Shown: piece after piece, positions 24,688-30,683 of the stretch
Numbering within the stretch: the first letter of the stretch is position 1
How the letters are laid out: each line of letters starts with the position of its first letter
Assembly: GCA_003248775.1 (NCBI GenBank)
Contig: QFQX01000049.1
Span: 1 to 30,683 of the forward strand
Length of the DNA stretch: 30,683 nucleotides
Source of the DNA: Shinella sp.
GTDB lineage: Bacteria > Pseudomonadota > Alphaproteobacteria > Rhizobiales > Rhizobiaceae
Direction: 5' to 3'
Notes under the pieces: model-generated
The model's database searches: none
Seen by the model: the letters and a program-made list of their open reading frames with translations, nothing else
What the model was told of the DNA's origin: nothing
Position numbers and translations under genes: made by a program

Positions 24688-25149
24688 ATGGATCTGGCCA
24701 CGATCGCCAAACTTATGGAAATGCTGCAGGATTCGTCGCTGAACGAACTGGAAGTCTCCGAAAACGGCATGCGCATTCGCCTGTCCAAGACAGCGGGGCG
24801 GTCTGGTGGATCCGTCATCCCGGCCTCGGCGCGGAGCGAATCGCCGGAAGCAATGGCCGCCGCCGAGATTGCCTCGCTTCTGGCCCTGCCGGAGGTAGAA
24901 GACAGCGTGGAGACGGTGGTGGTCGCAGGCCTGCCCGGCACCTTCTACCGCGCGCCGTCACCGGGCGCCGAGCCTTACGCTAAGGAAGGCGACCTCATCA
25001 AGGAAGGCCAGACGCTGGCGCTGATCGAAGCGATGAAGATGCTGAATCCTGTCGAGGCCCCGCTTGCCGGCCTCATTGGTCATATCCTCGTGGAGGACGG
25101 GCAGCCGGTGACCGCCGGAACACCCCTCATCACCCTGATCGCGGACTGA
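24688..25149 (+). CDS. Biotin carboxyl carrier protein (AccB-like)
   Basis: This 153-aa protein should carry biotin on K117 within EAMKMLNPVEAP, the intact biotinyl motif. The layout is that of AccB: an N-terminal amphipathic segment (MDLATIAKLMEMLQDSSLNELEVSENG), an Ala/Ser-rich linker (about 36-75), and a C-terminal biotinyl domain with the thumb region GTFYRAPSPGAEPY. A genome of this group should also have its own fatty-acid accBC locus elsewhere, so this is probably a pathway-specific paralogue. It is 4 bases upstream of the biotin carboxylase gene and 9 downstream of pxpA, so co-expressed with both. Confidence 0.9.
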   Translation: MDLATIAKLMEMLQDSSLNELEVSENGMRIRLSKTAGRSGGSVIPASARSESPEAMAAAEIASLLALPEVEDSVETVVVAGLPGTFYRAPSPGAEPYAKEGDLIKEGQTLALIEAMKMLNPVEAPLAGLIGHILVEDGQPVTAGTPLITLIAD

Positions 25150-25153
25150 CCCG

Positions 25154-26515
25154 ATGTTCGACAGCGTGCTGATTGCCAATCGCGGGGAAATCGCCCTGCG
25201 CATTCTCAGAGCCTGCCGCGACCTCGGCCTCAGGACCATCGCCATCCACTCCGAGGCCGACCGGGATCTGCGCCACGTCCAACTCGCCGATCAGGCGCTC
25301 TGCATCGGACCGGCTCCGGCCGCTCGCAGCTATCTCGATATCGACGAAATCCTGCTTGCGGCGAAACTGACTGGCGTCGGGGCTATCCATCCCGGCTATG
25401 GCTTTCTTTCCGAAAACGCCCGCTTCGCCGCCATGGTCGAATCGGCGGGAATAACCTTTGTCGGACCACCTGCGGCCGCGATCCGCATGATGGGCGACAA
25501 GGTGTCCGCCAAGCGGGCGATGATCGCAGCCGGCGTTCCCTGCGTGCCCGGTCCGGACAGCGCCCTGCCCGACGATCCGAAGGCGATCGCGACCATTGGC
25601 GACGACGTCGGCTATCCGCAGATCGTCAAGGCATCGGGTGGTGGTGGCGGACGCGGCATGCGGATTGTCCGCGAAGCCGCGGCACTGGTTTCGGCAGTAC
25701 AGATGGCCCGCGAAGAAGCCGGCCGCGCCTTCGGCAACCCGGAAGTCTATCTGGAGCGCTTCCTTGAATTTCCGCGCCATGTCGAGATTCAGGTGCTGGC
25801 CGATGCGCATGGTCATGCCATCCACCTTGGCGCACGCGACTGCTCGACGCAGCGCCGTCACCAGAAGCTGATCGAGGAAGCTCCGCCGCCCGGCATCGAC
25901 GCCGAGGCCATTGACATGATCGGCAGGCGCTGTGCCGAGGCCTGCATCGCCATAGGCTATCGCGGCGCGGGCACCTTCGAGTTCCTGTACGAGAACGGCG
26001 GCTTTTATTTCATCGAAATGAATACGCGGGTTCAGGTCGAACATCCCGTCACGGAAGAAATCACCGGCATCGATATCGTCCGCGAGCAATTGAAGATCGC
26101 GATGGGCGAACCGCTTCAGGTGAAGCAGGACGACGTGTTCTTCTCCGGCCATGCCATCGAATGCCGCATCAATGCCGAGCACCCCTTCACGTTCATGCCC
26201 TCGCCCGGCCAGGTATCCCGTTTTATCGCGCCGGGCGGTCCCGGCGTGCGGATGGATACGCATCTCTATCCCGGCTACACGATCCCACCGCATTACGATT
26301 CGCTGATCGCCAAGCTGATCGCCCATGGTCCCACACGCGAAATCGCGCTTGCCCGCATGCGGCGCGCGCTGGCCGAAACAATGATATCAGGACCGGACAC
26401 GACAATCCCACTGCATCAGGCGCTTCTCGATGAAGCGGGCATCGTCGCGGGCGGCTTCGATATTCATCACCTCGAGCGCCTGCTCGCCGAGGGCTTCGGG
26501 AGGCAGAACCGATGA
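25154..26515 (+). CDS. Biotin carboxylase (AccC-like)
   Basis: It carboxylates biotin on the carrier protein with ATP and bicarbonate. The 453-aa product is a full-length ATP-grasp biotin carboxylase: N-terminal MFDSVLIANRGEIALRILRA, the P-loop-like GGGGGRGM (162-169), ARDCSTQRRHQK (227-238), EEAPPPG (241-247) and EMNTRVQVEHPVTE (288-301) with the catalytic Glu and Arg, and the C-terminal HYDSLIAKLIAHGPTREIAL. All catalytic residues I can check are present. It resembles AccC in length and lacks any fused carrier or carboxyltransferase. No accA/accD or propionyl-type carboxyltransferase is nearby; the AHS1/AHS2 pair across the promoter is the only candidate acceptor module. Its stop overlaps the next ATG by 4 bases. 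Confidence 0.92.
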   Translation: MFDSVLIANRGEIALRILRACRDLGLRTIAIHSEADRDLRHVQLADQALCIGPAPAARSYLDIDEILLAAKLTGVGAIHPGYGFLSENARFAAMVESAGITFVGPPAAAIRMMGDKVSAKRAMIAAGVPCVPGPDSALPDDPKAIATIGDDVGYPQIVKASGGGGGRGMRIVREAAALVSAVQMAREEAGRAFGNPEVYLERFLEFPRHVEIQVLADAHGHAIHLGARDCSTQRRHQKLIEEAPPPGIDAEAIDMIGRRCAEACIAIGYRGAGTFEFLYENGGFYFIEMNTRVQVEHPVTEEITGIDIVREQLKIAMGEPLQVKQDDVFFSGHAIECRINAEHPFTFMPSPGQVSRFIAPGGPGVRMDTHLYPGYTIPPHYDSLIAKLIAHGPTREIALARMRRALAETMISGPDTTIPLHQALLDEAGIVAGGFDIHHLERLLAEGFGRQNR

Positions 26516-26913
26516 GCGATGCGTGGCTACAGTCAGTCCTCAGGCTTCTCGAACAATACGGCATCGCCGAATTCGAGTATGAGGACGACACCCGACACAT
26601 ACTGGCCAGCAACGGCAGGGTCAGCGAGATCGGCCCAGTTCGGCACGAGGAACCCACGCCGGTTCGCCAGAGCATCGAAATCCCGGCGCCTTTCATAGGT
26701 ATCTTTCGGTCAACGTATCCCGACAACCGGCAACCGGCAGAGCTGCCGCATCTCGTTCGCAACGGCGAGATCATCGGCTATCTGCAGGTCGAAATGTTGC
26801 TGCGTCCCGTTCTTGCGCCAGAGGACGGCGTTCTTGCCGAGCGGCTGGTCAGCGATGGCGCGCTTGCCGGTTACGGCAAGCCGCTCTTCCGTTTTCACCC
26901 CGCAGGGCGCTGA
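26512..26913 (+). CDS. BCCP-like protein lacking the biotin lysine
   Basis: This is a 133-aa paralogue of the carrier protein two genes upstream. The N-terminus WLQSVLRLLEQYGIAEFEYED matches the helical start of AccB, and the C-terminal half has the thumb-like GIFRSTYPDNRQPAE and the biotinyl core LVRNGEIIGYLQVEMLLRPVLAP. Where the true carrier has EAMKMLNP, this has VEMLLRP, so the acceptor lysine is replaced by a hydrophobic residue. It cannot be biotinylated there and more likely holds the complex together or guides the real carrier. Its ATG overlaps the biotin carboxylase stop as ATGA. It is the last gene of the operon; the next gene is convergent, four bases away. Confidence 0.8.
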   Translation: MSDAWLQSVLRLLEQYGIAEFEYEDDTRHILASNGRVSEIGPVRHEEPTPVRQSIEIPAPFIGIFRSTYPDNRQPAELPHLVRNGEIIGYLQVEMLLRPVLAPEDGVLAERLVSDGALAGYGKPLFRFHPAGR

Positions 26914-26917
26914 TCCC

Positions 26918-28165
26918 TCACTTCGCCGTTGTTCCCAGACTGTCGCCAACCGCTTCGACGGTATTGCCGGCGGAATCGCCGAGAAGCAGCAATTGCTGGC
27001 CGTAGTTCCGGCGGGTGCGCGGATCGAAGATTGCGATGGGAGCTGAAATCACCGAGCTTGCCGCCTGCCCGACTGTACTCGTCGCGCCGATCGCCACAGC
27101 GCCCAGGCTTTCACCAAGACCGATATTGGATTCCGTTACCGCCTGGCCGGCAATGAGACGATCACCGATCAGGCGAACGACTTCCGGGCTTTCGGCAAAT
27201 TTCCCATGATTGAGCTTGTCGCCGGATTTCAGCTTGGTCAGATCCAGCACGGTGATGCCGGCCTTTTCCAGATTACTGCGATAGGGTTCGACTGACGGGT
27301 CGATACGGCCGAGGCGCTCCACATTGCCGGAAATACGTTTCGAGAGCGTGAGAGCCCTGTCGTCACGCGAAACGAAGAGCGTGAAATGCGGCGGCTTGGT
27401 GCCAAAACTCCGATATTGCTGCGCGAAGACATCGACGTCCAGATCCGGTGCGGCAAGAATGACATTGCTGATCTTCGGATCGACCCGGCCGTTGCGGATC
27501 GCCATCTGGCGAAGGGATTCGACTGCAAGCCAGGTGCCCATGGAATGGGCCATGACGGTCACCTCTCCCACAGCAGGATTGCGCGCGATCTGGGTCAGGA
27601 GATCCTCAAGCGCGTCGCGAGAGTAGTTAGTGCTTTCCTTGTCATAGGCGTAATCGAAGATGGAGCCGCGTGACGGCCAGGTGAACACAACCGGTACGAC
27701 ATCAGCCTTGGAATCATGAACAATCTGGGCGAAGCGGTAAACCGCGTCCTCATAGAGATTGTTGAAGCCGTGGACGAAGACCAGAACACGGCGGCTCTTC
27801 GGCACGTGTCCCGCAAGCCAATTGAAGGCTTCCTGTTTCGTTTCGATCGGTTCGACCGCAACCGTCGCGAAATCCTTGTCGAGATTCGGAGGAAGCTTTT
27901 TCGGCCACTGCACCTGACCGACCTCACGTTTGCTCTCGGGTGGAATGGAGATCGTGACAGCATCGAGCATCAGGCCACTGCCGCGCTCCCCGGTAAAAAG
28001 GATCGCCTTGTCGGCGGCAGGCGCACGGGTCGTTGCCGCGATGAGGTCCACTCGGGTTGCGCCATCGCCGATTTTGCCAACCGGCTCCATCACACCGATA
28101 GGCCGACCGGCGCAGCTCGCGAGCACGGGCAGAACAAATGACAGCACTAAAAGGCTGCGAGTCAC
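26918..28165 (-). CDS. Alpha/beta-hydrolase lipoprotein (DUF900 type)
   Basis: The 415-aa product begins with a lipoprotein signal peptide ending in the lipobox LASC (15-18), so it is probably anchored by lipid to a membrane on the periplasmic side. The body is a DUF900-type alpha/beta hydrolase: VFVHGFNNLYEDA (about 129-141) is the oxyanion region and VMAHSMGTWLA holds the nucleophile Ser208 (AHSMG in place of GHSMG), with acid Asp in LAAPDLDVDVFAQQY. Esterases of this type are widespread in rhizobia and have no defined substrate. The start is uncertain: the GTG at 28165 gives a well-shaped signal peptide but no strong ribosome site; the frame extends to a TTG at 28258. It converges with the biotin operon. 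Confidence 0.78.
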   Translation of the reverse strand: MTRSLLVLSFVLPVLASCAGRPIGVMEPVGKIGDGATRVDLIAATTRAPAADKAILFTGERGSGLMLDAVTISIPPESKREVGQVQWPKKLPPNLDKDFATVAVEPIETKQEAFNWLAGHVPKSRRVLVFVHGFNNLYEDAVYRFAQIVHDSKADVVPVVFTWPSRGSIFDYAYDKESTNYSRDALEDLLTQIARNPAVGEVTVMAHSMGTWLAVESLRQMAIRNGRVDPKISNVILAAPDLDVDVFAQQYRSFGTKPPHFTLFVSRDDRALTLSKRISGNVERLGRIDPSVEPYRSNLEKAGITVLDLTKLKSGDKLNHGKFAESPEVVRLIGDRLIAGQAVTESNIGLGESLGAVAIGATSTVGQAASSVISAPIAIFDPRTRRNYGQQLLLLGDSAGNTVEAVGDSLGTTAK

Positions 28166-28454
28166 TTTGCCGAGCCGGCGCAAAAAATCCGGTCGAGCTC
28201 CGGTATCAGGTTCGGCGCATGTCAAAGGCAGAAGCCCTCCAACGCAAGACACAAGCAACGGCTTTCGTCTTATCGGGCTTCACGACCGGTTACCAGCCCC
28301 ACTTCCCGGAGACGGCTTCCCCGGACGTCTCTAACGAGTTACCCCGGCCTTCCGTTGGCTATCGGGCAGACCATCGCGGCGTCAGTCGGTTCGATCTCCG
28401 AGTAATTGAGGCAAAACATTGCGGACAAATGATCTTTCCGGCTCCTGACGTCTT

Positions 28455-28472
28455 GCAATTTCACGCAATTTC
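28455..28472. promoter_or_regulatory. Tandem GCAATTTC repeats upstream of the ArsR gene
   Basis: GCAATTTC occurs at 28455-28462 and 28465-28472, exactly 10 bases apart, about 65 bases before the ArsR-family start. One helical turn of spacing fits a protein-binding site. The remaining part of 28166-28535 shows no other signal that I can name. Confidence 0.25.
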
Positions 28473-28535
28473 GAACCCCATATCGCCGGGGTGGGTCACG
28501 TGTTATTGTATTCGTTCTAACGTAGATACGCGAAA

Positions 28536-28838
28536 ATGAAAATTGACCCCGATTTAATGCAGGCTGCAGCCGATGACGCCAGCGAGCTGCTAAAAGCTCT
28601 CGCCAATCGCCACCGACTGCTTATTCTCTGCCAACTGGTGGAGGGTGAGCGTTCAGTAGGACAGCTCGCTGAATTTCTCGGTATCCGGGATTCGACCGTG
28701 TCGCAGCATCTGGCGCTCCTGCGCCGCGACAAGATCATTGCCGGGCGCCGGGATGGCCAGACGATCTGGTACCGGATCGAGAGCGAACCGGCACGCAACG
28801 TCATTGCGGCCCTATACGGAACCTACTGCGCCGTATGA
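28536..28838 (+). CDS. ArsR-family regulator with BigR/SqrR-type cysteine pair
   Basis: The 100-aa product is a winged-helix ArsR/SmtB-fold repressor: LLKALANRHRLLILCQLVEGE (helices 1-3), SVGQLAEFLGIRDSTVSQHLALLRRD (helix-turn-helix) and the wing AGRRDGQTIWYRI. It has cysteines at C32 (LILCQLVEGE) and C98 (ALYGTYC), 66 residues apart. BigR and SqrR sense persulfide or oxidants with a pair in the same structural places and the same spacing. No typical ArsR metal site (ELCVCDL) is present. NolR of Sinorhizobium is a related protein but has other sequences around these sites. The ATG has no strong ribosome site. It converges with the CoA-transferase gene; the two stops are six bases apart. Confidence 0.85.
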   Translation: MKIDPDLMQAAADDASELLKALANRHRLLILCQLVEGERSVGQLAEFLGIRDSTVSQHLALLRRDKIIAGRRDGQTIWYRIESEPARNVIAALYGTYCAV

Positions 28839-28855
28839 CCCGCCTCAGGCGGGTC
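28837..28855. terminator. Hairpin across the two convergent stop codons
   Basis: GACCCGCC (28837-28844) pairs perfectly with GGCGGGTC (28848-28855). The loop TCA is the complement of the CoA-transferase TGA stop, and the left arm begins inside the TGA stop of the ArsR gene. It can serve as a bidirectional terminator, though without T-runs. Confidence 0.5.
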
Positions 28856-30338
28856 GCATGGTGCCCTTCTCACGCAGGTTCACATGCCAGGACAGCGCCT
28901 CCTCGATGAGATGAGGCGTATGACCTCCGCGTTTCACGGCGCGGTCGAAGTAGTCCTGCAGGGCATCGCGGTAACCGGGTTCGACGCAGTTGGCGATAAT
29001 TGTCGCCGCGCGCTCGCGAGGTGCGAGACCGCGCAGGTCGGCCAGACCGACCTCCGTTGCCAGCACGTCAACGTCATGTTCGGTGTGGTCGACGTGGCTC
29101 ACCATCGGCACGACCGAGGAAATGGCGCCATTCTTGGCGATCGACTTGGTGACGAAGATCGACATGAAGCCGTTACGGGCGAAATCGCCCGAACCGCCAA
29201 TGCCGTTCATCATGTGCGTTCCGCCGACATGGGTCGAGTTGACATTGCCGTAAATGTCGAACTCGAGCGCCGTGTTTATACAGATGAGCCCAAGACGACG
29301 GATGACTTCCGGATGGTTGCTGATTTCCTGCGGGCGCAGGATCAGGCGATGCTTGTATTCGGCAAGGCGCGGCAGCACCTTCTGGTACATCTCGGCCGAC
29401 AACGTGATCGACGAGCCGGAAGCAAAGGTCATCTTGCCGGAATCGAACAGCTCGAAAGTCGAATCCTGCAGCACTTCCGAATACATCTTCAGATCATGGA
29501 AGGGCGTATCGATGAAGCCGTGAAGCACGGCGTTGGCGATAGTGCCGATGCCGGCCTGGAGCGGCTGCAGCTCATAACCCATGCGGCCCTGCTTCACTTC
29601 GTTCAGCAGGAAGTCCGTGAGGTGACCGGCGATTGCCTTGGTCTCGGAGTCCGGCGGCTGGATGGTGGCGGAGCTGTCGTGCTTTTCCGACACCACGATC
29701 GCAACGATCTTTTCCGGCGGGATCGGAATGAACGGCAGGCCGACACGGGCTTCCGGCGTGACCACAGGGATCGGCATGCGCGCCGGACGACGGGTCGGGA
29801 TATAGATGTCGTGAAGGCCTTCGAGCGTCACCGGCTGGGACAGGTTTAGCTCCACGATCACCTTGTCGGCCAGGATTGCAAAGCTCGCGGAATTGCCCAC
29901 GGACGTGGTCGGAACGATGCCGCCATGCTCGGTGATGGCGACAGCCTCAATGACGGCGATATCGACCGGCTTGATCTGGTTGGTCCGCAGCTGCTCGACC
30001 GTTTCAGACAGGTGCTGGTCGATGAACATGACCTCGCCGGCGTTGATCGCCTTGCGCAGACCCGGATCGGACTGGAAGGGAATACGGCGAGCGAGCACAT
30101 GGGCTTCGGCCAGCGTCTTGTCGAGATCGTTGCCCAGCGAAGCGCCGGTCATCAGCGTGATCTTCAGGGGATCCTTGCGGGCACGCTCGGCCAGCGCCAG
30201 CGGCACGGCCTTGGCCTCGCCGGCACGCGTGAAGCCGCTCATGCCGACCGTCATGCCGTCCTTGATAAGGCTGGCGGCCTGGTCGGCACTGACCACACGG
30301 TCAAGCAGGGGCTTGTATCGGATCCGGTCGCGCAACAT
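28845..30338 (-). CDS. Acetyl-CoA hydrolase / succinyl-CoA:acetate CoA-transferase
   Basis: The 497-aa product belongs to the Ach1/AarC/Cat1 family of class I CoA-transferases, which move CoA between succinyl-CoA and acetate or hydrolyse acetyl-CoA. It has the catalytic Glu in YSEVLQDS (E288), the glycine loop GIGGSGDF (379-386), and EFDIYGNVNSTHVGG before it; E288 and the loop are spaced as in AarC. The length fits AarC (about 505 aa). The ATG at 30338 gives the standard start MLRDRIRYKPLL with GGGAAGAG before it; a start 21 bases upstream is less likely. Family members in acetate metabolism are mostly transferases, so the hydrolase name is historic. It is convergent with the ArsR gene. The 30360-30562 stretch upstream shows no named signal. 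Confidence 0.9.
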   Translation of the reverse strand: MLRDRIRYKPLLDRVVSADQAASLIKDGMTVGMSGFTRAGEAKAVPLALAERARKDPLKITLMTGASLGNDLDKTLAEAHVLARRIPFQSDPGLRKAINAGEVMFIDQHLSETVEQLRTNQIKPVDIAVIEAVAITEHGGIVPTTSVGNSASFAILADKVIVELNLSQPVTLEGLHDIYIPTRRPARMPIPVVTPEARVGLPFIPIPPEKIVAIVVSEKHDSSATIQPPDSETKAIAGHLTDFLLNEVKQGRMGYELQPLQAGIGTIANAVLHGFIDTPFHDLKMYSEVLQDSTFELFDSGKMTFASGSSITLSAEMYQKVLPRLAEYKHRLILRPQEISNHPEVIRRLGLICINTALEFDIYGNVNSTHVGGTHMMNGIGGSGDFARNGFMSIFVTKSIAKNGAISSVVPMVSHVDHTEHDVDVLATEVGLADLRGLAPRERAATIIANCVEPGYRDALQDYFDRAVKRGGHTPHLIEEALSWHVNLREKGTMRPA

Positions 30339-30562
30339 ATCTCTTCCCTTTTTATCCAACGACTATGCCGATTGCCTTATAGCAATTCAGGTGGCCAAAG
30401 GCTTACTGGCCTGCCCTCTACCGGCGCAATCATCCTTCAGTCGCATCGACCGCAGGGCTGATATGCAATCACCGCATGCCTCGCACCGCGAACCTATCGC
30501 CAAATGTAGCCCCAGCATAGACGCGACATTTCGCATCGAGAACCGTGGGGAACGGCAAAACG

Positions 30563-30585
30563 AAAAAACGGCCCCTAAGGACCGT
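30563..30585 (-). terminator. Rho-independent terminator of tRNA-Arg
   Basis: On the minus strand, ACGGTCC-TTAG-GGGCCGT forms a stem with one mismatch (arms 30568-30574 and 30579-30585) followed by TTTTTT (30563-30568). It lies 30 bases beyond the tRNA 3' end, as expected for a tRNA terminator. Confidence 0.8.
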
Positions 30586-30614
30586 GTATACGTTTTTCAT
30601 TTCAGGAAGAGAAA

Positions 30615-30683
30615 TGGCGCACCCGAAGAGATTCGAACTCCTGACCCCCAGATTCGTAGTCTGGTGCTCTATCCAGCTGAGCT
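30615..30683 (-). tRNA. tRNA-Arg (anticodon ACG), truncated by the window end
   Basis: On the minus strand the sequence reads from AGCTCAGCTGG (D arm) through the anticodon arm CCAGA-CTACGAA-TCTGG to GGAGTTCGAATC (T arm) and an encoded CCA. The anticodon ACG is the complement of 30655-30657; its first A should become inosine and read CGU/CGC/CGA (Arg). The first 7 or so bases (5' acceptor strand) lie beyond the window. Confidence 0.93.

Noticed and set aside
25130..26326. 398-aa open frame on the minus strand across the biotin carboxylase gene
   Set aside because: The plus strand encodes an intact biotin carboxylase with all motifs; the antisense frame is composition-driven.
24688..26515. 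Main fatty-acid acetyl-CoA carboxylase accB-accC
   Set aside because: The genes sit in an operon with pxpA and a dead carrier paralogue; a housekeeping accBC pair is expected elsewhere, although I cannot confirm it from this window.

Overview
The window looks like core chromosome of a Rhizobiaceae bacterium (Rhizobium/Agrobacterium/Sinorhizobium type). The evidence is the base composition and codon style, a complete frcR-fucU / frcBCAK fructose-uptake locus in the arrangement known from Sinorhizobium, the 541-aa rhizobial Pgi, a PfkB-type fructokinase, an FrcK-type kinase, and RIME-like palindromic repeats typical of rhizobial intergenic DNA. The window is framed by a complete tRNA-Thr(CGT) and a truncated tRNA-Arg(ACG). 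I see no phage, transposase, integrase or CRISPR array.

Layout. 1-6100: tRNA-Thr; UDP-glucose dehydrogenase (ugd, minus) with a clear terminator and a CtrA-like box upstream; a PRC-barrel protein; long-chain acyl-CoA synthetase (fadD, plus) behind a perfect palindromic operator; glucose-6-phosphate isomerase (pgi). 6150-14300, all minus strand: REC protein, a possible 41-aa small protein, hybrid histidine kinase (HisKA-HATPase-REC-HPt), REC-HD-GYP c-di-GMP phosphodiesterase, pyrC, a membrane GGDEF diguanylate cyclase, pyrE and fructokinase. Signalling genes are interleaved with two pyrimidine genes, and pyrC has a striking leader hairpin. 14500-20130: frcK-frcA-frcC-frcB on minus, with frcR and a FucU/RbsD mutarotase diverging on plus. 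20165-20887: a Crp/Fnr regulator. 21040-26913: a divergent seven-gene locus with PxpB/PxpC (AHS1/AHS2) and a proline-racemase-family protein on minus, and PxpA (LamB/YcsF), a biotin carboxyl carrier, a biotin carboxylase and a second carrier-like protein without the biotin lysine on plus. 26918-30338: an alpha/beta-hydrolase lipoprotein, an ArsR-family regulator with a BigR/SqrR-type cysteine pair, and an acetyl-CoA hydrolase/CoA-transferase.

How the genes fit together. Fructose would enter through FrcBCA, be phosphorylated by Frk and be converted to glucose-6-phosphate by Pgi, so three separate loci here serve one sugar route. The REC/HK/HD-GYP group is a phosphorelay that probably ends in c-di-GMP breakdown, with a synthesising GGDEF enzyme nearby. 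The most interesting candidate for an under-described system is the 21-27 kb locus. It combines all three 5-oxoprolinase subunits with a dedicated biotin carboxylase and carrier but no classical carboxyltransferase. AHS1/AHS2 domains form the carboxyltransferase part of urea carboxylase, so this could be a split, biotin-dependent carboxylase acting on a lactam or amide.
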